DNA from: Phycisphaerales bacterium
GTDB lineage: Bacteria > Planctomycetota > Phycisphaerae > Phycisphaerales > UBA1924
Assembly (NCBI GenBank): GCA_020853815.1
Contig: JADYYE010000169.1
Location: forward strand, 1 to 56,422
Direction of reading: 5' to 3'
Length of the DNA: 56,422 nucleotides
Made by a program: the position numbers and the translations under genes. Each line of letters opens with the position of its first letter. Within the stretch, counting starts at the first letter, position 1. The notes under the pieces are model-generated. The model saw nothing but the letters and a program-made list of their open reading frames with translations. It was not told the DNA's origin and ran no database searches. This document shows positions 40,244-49,363 of this stretch, in pieces.

Positions 40244-41182
40244 ATGCAGGCCGAGTTGTTGATCAAGCAGGGCCAGCCCCTCGAGGCGCTGGCCGCCCTG
40301 GAGGGCGAGGTCCGCTCCAAGCCGGGCGATGCCAAGCTCCGCGTCTTCCTCTTCCAGCTCCTGTGCGTGCTGGGTCGGTGGGAGCGGGCGCTCCAGCAGC
40401 TCGAAGTCGCGGCCCAGATGGAGCCCAAGAACCTCTTGATGGCCCAGGCGTGCCGCCAGGCCATCATCTGCGAGAAACTCCGCGAGGAGGTCTTCGCGGG
40501 CAAGCGAGCCCCGATGGTCGTGGGCAAGCCGGCGGAATGGGTGGGGCTCCTGCTCCAGGCCGCCCGCATGAACGCCTCGGGCGAGCATCGCGCCGCGTCG
40601 GAGATGAGGGCCCGGGCGCTGGAGTCCGCGCCGGCCACATCGGGATCGATCGAGACCGATTCCGGCGCGACCGAATCGTTCGAGTGGATCGCCGACGCCG
40701 ATTCGCGCCTGGGGCCCATGCTCGAGCTGATCGTCGACGGCCGCTACTACTGGGCGCCCTTCGAGCGCCTCCGCGAGATCAAGATCGAGAAGCCGACCGA
40801 CCTGCGCGACATGGTGTGGGCCCCGGCCCAGCTCACATGGAGCACCGCCGCCGCGACGGTCGCGTTCGTCCCCACGCGATACATCGCCAGCGATCGCTCG
40901 TCCGACGGAACGGTGCAGCTCTCGCGCACGACCGAGTGGAGCGAGCTCTTCGCGGGCGAGTACGCGGGGCTCGGCCAGCGCGTGCTCGCGTCCGACGCCG
41001 GCGAGCACCCGATCCTCTCCATCCGCAAACTGTCGCTGAACTCCGCCGCGCCCGAGGCGGGCGAAGACGGACGCCCGGCCGAGATGCCCGTCGTCAAGGG
41101 CGAGATGCCCATGGGCCTGGGACTCCGCGCCGGCCCGGCGGGCGGGAATCCGGGCGGCCAAATCGGCGGTGGGGGAGGCTGA
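40244..41182 (+). CDS. tagJ: T6SS accessory protein TagJ (ImpE/SciE)
   Basis: 312 residues from ATG 40244, preceded by GGGAG at 40232-40236. TagJ binds the N-terminus of TssB and modulates disassembly with ClpV in some systems. The N-terminal helical repeat (EALAALEGEVRSKPGDAKLRVFLFQLL) is TPR-like, and the later ImpE-type domain carries LGPMLELIVDGRYYWAPFERL near 160-180 and MVWAPAQLTW near 195. The Gly/Pro-rich C-terminal 30 residues look disordered. It is followed six bases later by tssE, the usual tagJ-tssE-tssF-tssG order. Confidence 0.92.
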   Translation: MQAELLIKQGQPLEALAALEGEVRSKPGDAKLRVFLFQLLCVLGRWERALQQLEVAAQMEPKNLLMAQACRQAIICEKLREEVFAGKRAPMVVGKPAEWVGLLLQAARMNASGEHRAASEMRARALESAPATSGSIETDSGATESFEWIADADSRLGPMLELIVDGRYYWAPFERLREIKIEKPTDLRDMVWAPAQLTWSTAAATVAFVPTRYIASDRSSDGTVQLSRTTEWSELFAGEYAGLGQRVLASDAGEHPILSIRKLSLNSAAPEAGEDGRPAEMPVVKGEMPMGLGLRAGPAGGNPGGQIGGGGG

Positions 41183-41188
41183 TCGACC

Positions 41189-41695
41189 ATGGCCGAATCG
41201 CTCCCCATCGAAAGGCTCCAGCCCGCGCTGCTCGATCGTCTCACCGACCACGAGCCGCGGAACCCGCAAGAGTCGCGCGAGCGGCGCGTGATGTCGATGC
41301 GCCAGCTCCGGGCCGCGGTGCTGCGCGACCTGGCGTTCCTCTTGAACTCGCCCGCCCACCCGGTCGACAGTGAGATTCACGAGTACCCGCTGGTGGCGCG
41401 GAGCGTGATCAACTTCGGGATGCCCGACCTTTCCGGGCAGACGGCGTCGGCGCAGCGGGCCGCCAAGCTCGAGGCCCTGGTGCGTCGGGCCGTCGAGCTG
41501 TTCGAGCCGCGCATCATCCCGGGCACGCTGCGCGTGTCGGGCGTGAAGGCGGGCGAGGACGCGGGCAGCCGCCAGACCGTGGCGTTCGAGCTGACGGGCG
41601 ACGTTTGCCCGCTCCCAGTGCCGGACGCGCTGTATGTGCGGACGCAGATGGACCTCGAGAGCGGGCGGTGTGAACTGACCGATCGACCGAGCTAG
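41189..41695 (+). CDS. tssE: T6SS baseplate protein TssE (gp25-like)
   Basis: 168 residues. TssE is the wedge protein that starts sheath polymerisation. The conserved RERRVMSMRQLRAAVLRDLAFLLNS segment (shown here as residues about 31-55, in two parts) corresponds to the gp25 core. The handshake-type EPR motif is present as LFEPRIIPGTLRV near residue 108. Start ATG 41189 follows GGGGGAGG at 41171-41178. It lies between tagJ and tssF on the same strand with short gaps, so it is part of one operon. Confidence 0.92.
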   Translation: MAESLPIERLQPALLDRLTDHEPRNPQESRERRVMSMRQLRAAVLRDLAFLLNSPAHPVDSEIHEYPLVARSVINFGMPDLSGQTASAQRAAKLEALVRRAVELFEPRIIPGTLRVSGVKAGEDAGSRQTVAFELTGDVCPLPVPDALYVRTQMDLESGRCELTDRPS

Positions 41696-41788
41696 GCGCT
41701 CGGGGATTGGCGCGGCGTGGAATTGGTCGTGGGCCGGTCGGGGACGAGTGCGGACCGACAAGAGGAACTAGCCAGGAGCAGGGAAAGC

Positions 41789-43744
41789 ATGGACAGGCGG
41801 CTGCTCAAGTACTACGACCGCGAGCTTCGGCACCTGCAAGGGATGGCCAAGGAGTTCGCGCGCGAGTTCCCCAAGGTCGCCGGGCGGCTCTCGATCGACG
41901 ACTTCCCGTGCGCCGATCCGTACGTCGAGCGATTGCTCGAAGGCTTCGCGTTCCTGGCGGCCCGCGTCCAGCTCAAGCTCGAAAGCGAGTTCCCCCGATT
42001 CACCCAGAACCTCCTTGAAACCGTCTACCCGCACTACCTCGCGCCCACTCCCTCGATGGCCGTCGTCGAGGTGACGCCCGACCACGCCGAGGGCGGCCTT
42101 TCCAAGGGCTTCACCCTCCCGCGCGGCACGATCCTCCGCAGCGTCATCGGGCCCGGCGAGCGCACCAGCTGCGAGTACCGCACCGGGCACGCGCTCACCC
42201 TCTGGCCCACCAAGCTCGCCGAGGCCCGCTACTACACCCGCGACGTGGGCCTGCTCGGGCTCGCCGGCGCGATGGAAGAGGCCAACCCCGACGCCCGCGC
42301 CATGGGCACGCTCACGCCCGCCAAGAGCGCGCTGCGACTCCGCATCAAGGCGACCGCCGGCCTCACCTTCGACAAGATGGACCTGGACGATCTGACGATC
42401 TACCTGCGCGGCGCCGACGCGACGCCCATGCGCCTGTACGAGCAGATCATCGCGCACGGGCGGGCGGTCGTCGTGCGCCCCGTCAAGGGCGAGGGCGTGC
42501 GCGAGGAGCCCCCGTCGTTCGTGCTCCCGCCTTCGGCGCTCCAGCGCGTCGGCTTTGAGGCCGGCGAGGCTCTGCTCCCCTACGACGCGCGGAGCTGCCA
42601 GGGCTATCGCCTCGTCCACGAGTACTTCGCGTTCCCGCGCCGCTTCGCGTTCATCAAACTCGTGGGCGTGGGCGAGCTGCTGCGCCGGTGCAAGGTGGAC
42701 ATGGCCGACGTGGTCATCCTGATGGACCAGGAGGACCCGGACCTGGAGGGCGCGATCGACGCGGAGAACGTGGCGCTGCACTGCGTGCCGGTCGTCAATC
42801 TGTTCCCAAAGCGGGCCGACCGCATCCTGATCTCCGACCGATTCAGCGAGTTCCACCTGCTCCCCGACCGCACGCGCCCCCTGGACTTTGAGGTGTACAA
42901 GGTCGTGTCGGTGACGGGCTACGCGGGCGGGAGCGAGGAGGTCCGCCGCTTCAAGCCGTTCTATTCCGCGCGCGACGTGGACAGCGACAGCTCGTCGTAC
43001 TTCGCGGTCAACCGCGTGCCGCGCGTGCTGTCCGAGCGCGAGAAGCGCGAGGGTCGCCGCTCCAGCTATGGCGGGAGCGAGGTCTATCTCTCGCTGGTCG
43101 AGGGCGAGAACTCGCCCTTCTCGACCGACATCAAGCAGCTGGGCGTCGAGGTGCTGTGCACCAACCGCGACCTGCCGCTTGGCATCGCGCTGGGGCGCGG
43201 CAAGACGGACTTCACGCTCGATGTCGGCGCGCCGGTGACGAGCGTCCGCGTGGTCGCGGGCCCGACGCCGCCCAGACCCAGCCACGTCGAGCCCAAGGGC
43301 GGACAGAACGAGGGCGACGCCGTCTGGCGTCTCATCAGCCACCTCTCGCTCAACTACCTCTCGCTCATGGACGACGCGGCCCGCGAGGGCGAACCGGCGC
43401 AAGGCGCGTCGGCGCTCCGCGACATGCTCCGTCTGTACGCCGACACGTCGGACCCCGCGGTGCGCCAGCAGGTGGAGGGCGTTCGCAACGTCGAGTGTCG
43501 CCCCATCGCGCGTCGCGTCCCCTCTCCCGGGCCCATCGCCTTCGCGCGCGGGCTCGAGGTGACGGTGACGCTCGATGAATCCCTCTTCGAGGGCACCGGA
43601 GTCTTCACGCTGGGCGGCGTGCTCGAGCGCTTCTTCGCGGGCTACGTCTCGATCAACTCCTTCACGGAGACCGTGATCCGCACGTCCGAGCGCGGTGAGA
43701 TCATGCGCTGGCCGGCGATGATCGGCGGGAGGCCCGTGCTGTGA
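41789..43744 (+). CDS. tssF: T6SS baseplate protein TssF
   Basis: 651 residues. TssF with TssG forms the baseplate wedge. The start MDRRLLKYYDREL, followed by LRHLQGMAKEFAREFPKVAGRL, is the classic TssF N-terminus, so I chose ATG 41789, supported by AGGAG at 41774-41778. The frame is open 24 codons upstream but without conserved residues. ADPYVERLLEGFAFLAARVQLKL (near 45-65) and YPHYLAPTPSM (near 79) are further family landmarks. It ends with a GTGA overlap with tssG. Confidence 0.95.
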   Translation: MDRRLLKYYDRELRHLQGMAKEFAREFPKVAGRLSIDDFPCADPYVERLLEGFAFLAARVQLKLESEFPRFTQNLLETVYPHYLAPTPSMAVVEVTPDHAEGGLSKGFTLPRGTILRSVIGPGERTSCEYRTGHALTLWPTKLAEARYYTRDVGLLGLAGAMEEANPDARAMGTLTPAKSALRLRIKATAGLTFDKMDLDDLTIYLRGADATPMRLYEQIIAHGRAVVVRPVKGEGVREEPPSFVLPPSALQRVGFEAGEALLPYDARSCQGYRLVHEYFAFPRRFAFIKLVGVGELLRRCKVDMADVVILMDQEDPDLEGAIDAENVALHCVPVVNLFPKRADRILISDRFSEFHLLPDRTRPLDFEVYKVVSVTGYAGGSEEVRRFKPFYSARDVDSDSSSYFAVNRVPRVLSEREKREGRRSSYGGSEVYLSLVEGENSPFSTDIKQLGVEVLCTNRDLPLGIALGRGKTDFTLDVGAPVTSVRVVAGPTPPRPSHVEPKGGQNEGDAVWRLISHLSLNYLSLMDDAAREGEPAQGASALRDMLRLYADTSDPAVRQQVEGVRNVECRPIARRVPSPGPIAFARGLEVTVTLDESLFEGTGVFTLGGVLERFFAGYVSINSFTETVIRTSERGEIMRWPAMIGGRPVL

Positions 43745-44799
43745 GCGCGTCCTCCGTCAGCCGCGAAGCACTCGAACGCCTCGCATCGATCGATGCACGC
43801 GCCGTGGATTTCTTCCAGCTGGCGCGCACGCTCGAGTGTGCTTTCCGCGACCTGCCGCGGCTTGGCACGTCGCAGAAGCCCGGCGAGGACCCCGTCCGAT
43901 TCGCGCAGGAGCCCTCCACCGCCTTCGCGCCCACCACCGTCTCCAAGATCGAGAACGTCGCCGGCGCCCGCGCGGGGCGCGTCTTCGTGAACTTCCTCGG
44001 CATGCTCGGGCCCAACGGCCCGATGCCGCTCTTCCTCACCGACTACGCCCGCGACCGCGAGCGCAATCACGCCGATGCGACGCTCGCACGCTTCCTCGAC
44101 GTCTTCAACCACCGCATGGTGAGCCTGTTCTATCGCGCCTGGGCCGTCAACCAGCTCCCCGTCAGCTTCGACCGCACCCACGGGCAGGTCGACGCGATCA
44201 CGCAGATGGAGGAGGACCGCTACGGCGCGTACATCGGCAGTCTCTTCGGCATCGGCATGCCCACCCTGCGCGCCCGCGACCGCGTCCACGACGTCGCCAA
44301 GCTGCACTACTCCGGGCGCTTGTCCAACGACACCAAGCACGCCGAGGGGTTGCGCGCGATCATCCAGGACTACTTCGGCGTGCCGACCAAGCTCGACGAG
44401 TTCGTCGGCGCCTGGCTGGAGCTCCCGTCGGCGTCGCTGTGCCGGTTGGGCGTCTCGCGCGATTCCGCCACGCTCGGCGTCAGTTCCGTGCTGGGCTCGC
44501 GCGTGTGGGAGTGCCAGAGCCGCTTCCGCATCGTGCTCGGGCCCATGCGCCTTTCCGACTACGAGCGATTGCTCCCCGGCGGCGACAGCCAGGGCCGCCT
44601 CGAGGACTGGGTGCGCAACTATGTCGGGCGTCAGTTCTCGTTCGAGGTGAACCTGATCCTGCGCCGCGAGGAAGTGCCCCGCGTCAGGCTCGGCGGCTTC
44701 GGACGCCTCGGATGGACGACGTGGCTCTTCGGCGACAGCAAGGGCGGTGGGGACCTCGGGCGCAACGCCCGCGATCTCTCGCTGGTCCGTGATCCGTGA
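43741..44799 (+). CDS. tssG: T6SS baseplate protein TssG
   Basis: 352 residues from GTG 43741, overlapping the tssF stop by four bases. TssG completes the TssE-F2-G wedge. Family features are DFFQLARTLECAF (about 22-34), VRFAQEPSTAF near 52, FLGMLGPNGPMPLFLTDY (about 85-102), FLDVFNHRMVSLFYRAW near 120, and GRQFSFEVNLILRREEVP near the end. The protein is of normal length. The operon is followed by a terminator-like hairpin before tssH. Confidence 0.95.
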   Translation: MSASSVSREALERLASIDARAVDFFQLARTLECAFRDLPRLGTSQKPGEDPVRFAQEPSTAFAPTTVSKIENVAGARAGRVFVNFLGMLGPNGPMPLFLTDYARDRERNHADATLARFLDVFNHRMVSLFYRAWAVNQLPVSFDRTHGQVDAITQMEEDRYGAYIGSLFGIGMPTLRARDRVHDVAKLHYSGRLSNDTKHAEGLRAIIQDYFGVPTKLDEFVGAWLELPSASLCRLGVSRDSATLGVSSVLGSRVWECQSRFRIVLGPMRLSDYERLLPGGDSQGRLEDWVRNYVGRQFSFEVNLILRREEVPRVRLGGFGRLGWTTWLFGDSKGGGDLGRNARDLSLVRDP

Positions 44800-44819
44800 T
44801 CGTGTGATCCGTACAACCC

Positions 44820-44841
44820 GCGCCGAGCATTCGGCGCTTTT
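44820..44841 (+). terminator. Hairpin with T tract between tssG and tssH
   Basis: GCGCCGA (44820-44826), loop gcat, TCGGCGC (44831-44837), then TTTT. It is an intrinsic-terminator shape placed 22 bases before the tssH start, so it may act as an attenuator that lowers tssH relative to the baseplate genes. Confidence 0.6.
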
Positions 44842-44858
44842 CAAGGGCGGGGATATCG

Positions 44859-47555
44859 ATGGCTGAGATCAGCAGAACGGCACTCTTCGGCAAGCTCAAT
44901 CCGATCGCCTACAAGGCGCTCGAAAATGCGACGGTCTTCTGCAAGCTGCGCGGGAATCCGTACGTGGAGATCGTCCACTGGCTCCACCAGATCATGCAGC
45001 TCCAGGATTCCGACTTCCATCGCGTCATCCGGCACTTCGACCTGAACGCGAGCAAGCTCGCCGCCGACACCCAGGCCGCCCTGGATCGCCTGCCGCGCGG
45101 CGCGACCAGCATCAGCGACCTCTCCGGGCACTTCGAGGAAGTGATGGAACGCTCCTGGGTCTACGCCTCGCTCCTCTTCAAGGAGTTCCAGGTGCGCACC
45201 GGGCACGTCGTGCTCGCGATGGTCAAGCACACCCACCTCCGCAACATCCTGCTCGGCGTCTCCAAGGAGTTCGAGAAGATCAAGGGAGAGGCGCTCTCCG
45301 ACGACATGGCCAAGGTCACGTCGGGCTCGCCCGAGGACGCCCAGCCCCCCAGCGACGGGAGCGGCATGGGCGCCGGCGCCGGCGCGTCCCCCGGCGAGTC
45401 GTCGGGCGCGATGGCCCCCGCCGCCATGGGCAAGGAAGAAGCCCTCCGCAAGTACTGCAAGGACCTCACCGAGAACGCGCGATCCGGCAAGATGGACCCG
45501 ATCGTCGGGCGCGATGAAGAGATCCGCCAGTGCATCGACATCCTGATGCGCCGCCGCCAGAACAACCCGCTCCTCACCGGCGAGGCGGGCGTGGGCAAGA
45601 CCGCCGTCGTCGAGGGCTTCGCCCAGCGCATCGTCAAGGGCGACGTCCCGCCGCAGCTCAAGGACGTGCGGATGCTCGAGCTCGACATCGGCCTGCTCCA
45701 GGCCGGCGCGAGCATGAAGGGCGAGTTCGAGAACCGCCTGCGTCAGGTCATCGACGAGGTGCAGGGCTCGCCCAAGCCCATCATCCTGTTCATCGACGAG
45801 GCCCACACCCTCATGGGCGCCGGCGGACAGTCGGGCACGGGCGACGCCGCCCAGCTCTTGAAGCCCGCGCTCGCCCGCGGCACGCTCCGCACCATCGCCG
45901 CCACCACCCAGTCCGAATACAAGCAACACATCGAGAAAGACCCCGCGATGACGCGGCGCTTCCAGGTCGTCAAGGTCGACGAGCCCGACGAGAAGAAGTG
46001 CCTCCAGATGATCCGCGGCCTGGCCAACGTGATGGAGAAGCACTTCAAGGTGCAGGTGCTCGACGAGGCGCTCGACGCCGCCGTCAAGCTCTCGCGCCGC
46101 TACATCCAAGGCCGGCAGCTCCCCGATAAGGCCGTGAGCTTGATCGACACCGCCTGCGCCCGCGTGGCGGTGAGCCTGCACGCGACCCCGGCCGAGATCG
46201 ACGACGCCCGCAAGCACATCGACGCGCTCGACCGCGAGATCGAGATCGTCGATCGCGAGCTGGCGACCGGCATCGACCACGACAAGCGCCGGGCCGAACT
46301 CGGCCAGGACCTCGCCAAGGAGCAGGCCCGCCTGAAAGAACTCGACGAGAAGTTCGCCAAGGAGAAGGCGGTCGTCGAAAAGATCCTCGCCGTCCGCGCG
46401 CAGCTCCGCGGCACGGGCGACGGCAAGGTCGACTCGCCTTCCGCACCCGCGCTCACCGACGCCGACCGCGAAAAGCACAAGGAGGAGCTCAAGAAGCTCC
46501 AGGCCGAACTCACCGCGCTGCAGGGCGAGCACCCCATGATCCTGCCCAGCGTCGACGGGCAGGCGGTGGCCGCCGTCATCGCCGACTGGACCGGCATCCC
46601 CGTCGGTCGCATGGTCAAGAACGAGGTCGAGGCGACGCTCAAGCTCGCCGACACCCTCGCCAAACGCATCATCGGGCAGCGCCATGCGCTCGACATGATC
46701 ACCGATCGCATCCGAACCGCCCGCACCGGCCTCGAAAACCCCAACAAGCCCGTCGGCGTCTTCCTCCTCGCCGGGCCCAGCGGCGTCGGCAAGACCGAGA
46801 CGGCGCTCGCCCTCGCCGAAGCGCTCTACGGCGGCGAAGAATCCGTCATCACCATCAACATGAGCGAGTACCAGGAAGCCCACAAGGTCTCCCTCCTCAT
46901 GGGCTCGCCCCCCGGCTATGTCGGCTACGGCAAGGGCGGCGTGATGACCGAGGCCGTCCGCCGCAAGCCCTACTCCGTGCTCCTCCTCGACGAGGTCGAG
47001 AAGGCCCACGCGGACATCCACGAAGTCTTCTTCCAGGTCTTCGACAAGGGCTGGATGAAGGACTCCGAGGGCGTGGACATCAACTTCCGCAACACCATCA
47101 TCCTGCTCACCACCAACGTGGGCACGGACATGATCGCGAATCTGTGCAAGGACCCGGCCCTCATGCCCGACCCCAAGGCCCTGACCGAGGCGCTCAACGA
47201 GCCCCTCCGCAAGGTCTTCCCGCTGGCGCTGCTCGGCCGCATGGTCGTGATCCCGTACTACCCGCTCTCGGACGACGTGATCAAGAACATCGCGCGTCTG
47301 CAACTCGGGCGGATCGGCAAGCGCGTGCAGGAAGGGCACAAGGTGCCGTTCGAGTTCGATCCATCCGTGCTGGACGCGATAGTGGCCCGGTGTACGGAGC
47401 GCGAGTCGGGTGGGCGCATGATCGACAAAATCCTGACAAACTCGATCCTGCCGCGCCTGAGCAACGAGTTCCTGTCTCGCTTGGCGGAGGGGAAAGCGGT
47501 GGCGCGCGTGAAGATCGCTGTCCAGGACGGCGACTTCGCGTACCTGTTCGATTGA
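44859..47555 (+). CDS. tssH: T6SS sheath-recycling ATPase TssH (ClpV)
   Basis: 898 residues, a class II AAA+ unfoldase that disassembles contracted TssBC sheath. The ClpV N-domain (about 1-160) begins with ISRTALFGKLNPIAYKALE. A Gly/Ser/Ala-rich linker (about 160-190) leads to the first ATPase domain with GEAGVGKT (about 242-249) and Walker B LFIDEAHT. The middle coiled coil is about 440-560. The second ATPase domain has GPSGVGKT (about 638-645) and LLLDEVEKAH. The length fits ClpV. It is the last structural T6SS gene before the payload region. Confidence 0.96.
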   Translation: MAEISRTALFGKLNPIAYKALENATVFCKLRGNPYVEIVHWLHQIMQLQDSDFHRVIRHFDLNASKLAADTQAALDRLPRGATSISDLSGHFEEVMERSWVYASLLFKEFQVRTGHVVLAMVKHTHLRNILLGVSKEFEKIKGEALSDDMAKVTSGSPEDAQPPSDGSGMGAGAGASPGESSGAMAPAAMGKEEALRKYCKDLTENARSGKMDPIVGRDEEIRQCIDILMRRRQNNPLLTGEAGVGKTAVVEGFAQRIVKGDVPPQLKDVRMLELDIGLLQAGASMKGEFENRLRQVIDEVQGSPKPIILFIDEAHTLMGAGGQSGTGDAAQLLKPALARGTLRTIAATTQSEYKQHIEKDPAMTRRFQVVKVDEPDEKKCLQMIRGLANVMEKHFKVQVLDEALDAAVKLSRRYIQGRQLPDKAVSLIDTACARVAVSLHATPAEIDDARKHIDALDREIEIVDRELATGIDHDKRRAELGQDLAKEQARLKELDEKFAKEKAVVEKILAVRAQLRGTGDGKVDSPSAPALTDADREKHKEELKKLQAELTALQGEHPMILPSVDGQAVAAVIADWTGIPVGRMVKNEVEATLKLADTLAKRIIGQRHALDMITDRIRTARTGLENPNKPVGVFLLAGPSGVGKTETALALAEALYGGEESVITINMSEYQEAHKVSLLMGSPPGYVGYGKGGVMTEAVRRKPYSVLLLDEVEKAHADIHEVFFQVFDKGWMKDSEGVDINFRNTIILLTTNVGTDMIANLCKDPALMPDPKALTEALNEPLRKVFPLALLGRMVVIPYYPLSDDVIKNIARLQLGRIGKRVQEGHKVPFEFDPSVLDAIVARCTERESGGRMIDKILTNSILPRLSNEFLSRLAEGKAVARVKIAVQDGDFAYLFD

Positions 47556-47567
47556 GCGGAGGGCGCG

Positions 47568-48767
47568 ATGGATGTGTTAACAGATCCGCTTAACTTTGAA
47601 GAAATGCGAATCGTGCGGGAGATGGTGGAGTCGTTCTGGGAACGTTCAGGCGGCCATTCCAACCTGTCGGTCGTGGCCTGGAATGATGGGTCGAATCTTG
47701 ATCAAGTCGCCGTCCGAGTTCTATCCATGCGATATTCGAATGGACAACCAAGACAGGATGGTGCTGCCGAGAGCATTTCCGCTTCGATCAACTCGAACAT
47801 TAGTCGTGTAGGAGCCGACGCATATTGTGACACCGAAGCGAGCCGATTTGCGTGCGTGGACTTCCCGCGGTTTCGCGACGTGGTTGTGCGTCCCGCTTAC
47901 CAAGGAGCGCTTCCGATGCGCATCCATCGCGATCTTGCCCGCGATTTGCTGGAGATGTCAAGCTCAAGGCGTATCGAGTTCAGCCGAATCGTACGCAATC
48001 AGGTGGCTGAGATTGCACAAAGAGGCATGTTTCGGTTGCCCAACGGTAGGCACATGATAGTTCCTGTACGATTACTCCAAGTGCTTGTTGCGCTCGCGCG
48101 TCCGATGCCCGTTCCACCGCGACATCGTCATTCGTTTTATGTACTAAGTCTCTTGCGGCCGCGAGATTCTGACAGTGGGCATTCTCGAGGACATGGTATT
48201 GATATTACGTGGTATGATGGATATCAGCTAAATATGGTGACGCCGGATGACGCTTATGTCGGCACCATCTCGCTATTGCGATCACTGCCCGCTGGTCGCT
48301 ATTTTCTCGGAGTTCCTCGTGAGCCTAGGATTTTGGTGACTACAACAAATCGTTCTGGTGTGACGCAGGAGTCGATAGTTGACTATCAGAAGTATAGGCA
48401 TTTCTTCTTCGAGGAGAATCTGGATGCTCAGGGACGCCCGGTCTTTCGCCCCGAGTTCGCTGACCCGAACAATCCAGGGTTATTCCGCCCCCAAGGTGGG
48501 CCTCTTCCACTTCTACGCGGCGGGCTGAGTATTCGGCGGTCTCCCAGCCGGCGTGGAATATCGCGCGATTTGGAGTATTTTGACAACCCGGCGCACCGGC
48601 TTGAATGGGAGCACGAACTCATGGATGCGGGGCGGCGCGGAGTACGGATTGATTTCCTTGTGCCCGATGAGCCTAATCATGTACACCTTGAGCTCATGTC
48701 TTCTGAGATGCCACGGGAGCGCCGTCCGCGACCTGAGCCGCGAGATAGACGGAGCTCTCGGCGTTGA
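47568..48767 (+). CDS. Putative M15/LAS-type zinc peptidase, T6SS effector or assembly peptidase
   Basis: 399 residues from ATG 47568, 12 bases after tssH with GGAGGG in between. The zinc-site pattern of LAS metallopeptidases (VanX, VanY, MepA) is complete: LSLLRPRD, then His205-x6-Asp212 in GHSRGHGIDI, the same 7-residue spacing as VanX His116/Asp123, and Glu368-x2-His371 in DEPNHVHLEL, like the catalytic Glu and third ligand of VanX. HVH also resembles MepA. Residues 1-185 are of unknown fold and the tail is Arg-rich. No signal peptide is visible, as expected for T6SS cargo. Codon use is lower in GC than in tssH, which suggests recent transfer. It may be a peptidoglycan-cutting effector, or an analogue of TagX, the Acinetobacter VanY-like peptidase needed for T6SS assembly. 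The family call is by motif only. Confidence 0.65.
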   Translation: MDVLTDPLNFEEMRIVREMVESFWERSGGHSNLSVVAWNDGSNLDQVAVRVLSMRYSNGQPRQDGAAESISASINSNISRVGADAYCDTEASRFACVDFPRFRDVVVRPAYQGALPMRIHRDLARDLLEMSSSRRIEFSRIVRNQVAEIAQRGMFRLPNGRHMIVPVRLLQVLVALARPMPVPPRHRHSFYVLSLLRPRDSDSGHSRGHGIDITWYDGYQLNMVTPDDAYVGTISLLRSLPAGRYFLGVPREPRILVTTTNRSGVTQESIVDYQKYRHFFFEENLDAQGRPVFRPEFADPNNPGLFRPQGGPLPLLRGGLSIRRSPSRRGISRDLEYFDNPAHRLEWEHELMDAGRRGVRIDFLVPDEPNHVHLELMSSEMPRERRPRPEPRDRRSSRR

Positions 48768-49180
48768 TCGCAGAGGCTGTGATGAAGGGAGATGCGTCGA
48801 TTCAGTCAGTCCGTTATACGGTGTAACCGGGCAGACTGTACCCCGGATTGCGGCCCGAAGTTCGATTGCTGGGATGAATCGTCCCCCGTTTTCGGAGGCT
48901 CCGAACGACTCGGGTTCTGTCGCTAAGTTCGCCGCCTGCGGCACAGAAAGCTCGCGTCGAAGCGGCGGGATACCAGTCGTGCTGAGATCCCCATTTCGAT
49001 ACTCTGTCGATGGAGCTAGAGCGGTTTCGCTTTCGGTGGAGCGTCGAGAGCAGCCCGCGGCAATGGGCAATAGGGATTGGGCAATGGGTAGACGCGCCGC
49101 TTGAACCGAAACCGCGCCAGATGACGGAATTATGCCGAACGCGCACAGGTGGTCCGTTGGGTTTGTAACCGACATCAAGG
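48768..49180. other. Lower-GC intergenic stretch after the peptidase gene
   Basis: About 410 bases. Open frames occur on both strands, but none has a ribosome binding site with plausible composition, and all read like random Arg/Ser-rich text. It may hold decayed sequence or control elements of the transferred segment. A period-7 repeat lies at 49060-49087. Confidence 0.55.
49060..49087. repeat. Short heptamer repeat (gcaatgg)4
   Basis: Four copies with a 7-bp period: gcaatgg, gcaatag, ggattgg, gcaatgg. It is of the same style as the heptamer arrays near the liv genes but with a different word. Confidence 0.85.
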
Positions 49181-49363
49181 CTATCGCGGAGGCGCTTCCG
49201 GTGCTTCCGAAAAAATATGGACAAAGTAAAGCGTAAACGTCGCAATCACAAGCAACCCCAGCATGATCCGCAGGATTCGCTTCCACAGCGGCTCGGTGCG
49301 ATCGGTACACGCCTTGGCCGCACGGCTCAGCCACCTGCTCATCACGATCGATCCCAGACTCAT
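49181..49363 (-). CDS. Small single-pass membrane protein
   Basis: 60 residues. ATG at 49361-49363 on the minus strand is preceded by AAAAGGAG at 9 bases, a strong site. Residues 1-30 are basic and cytoplasmic in style (KACTDRTEPLWKR), and residues about 30-51 form one membrane helix (LRIMLGLLVIATFTLYFVHIF), with a short acidic tail SEAPEAPPR outside. The gene runs toward the peptidase gene from the other side. No family is recognised. Position suggests a link with the payload module, perhaps as a small immunity or accessory protein, but the outer tail is too short to block a peptidase on its own. Confidence 0.6.
   Translation of the reverse strand: MSLGSIVMSRWLSRAAKACTDRTEPLWKRILRIMLGLLVIATFTLYFVHIFSEAPEAPPR

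Noticed and set aside
48814..49245. Minus-strand frame of about 143 codons as a gene
   Set aside because: No ribosome binding site with a plausible start, Arg/Ser-rich random composition, and overlap with the better-supported 60-residue gene.
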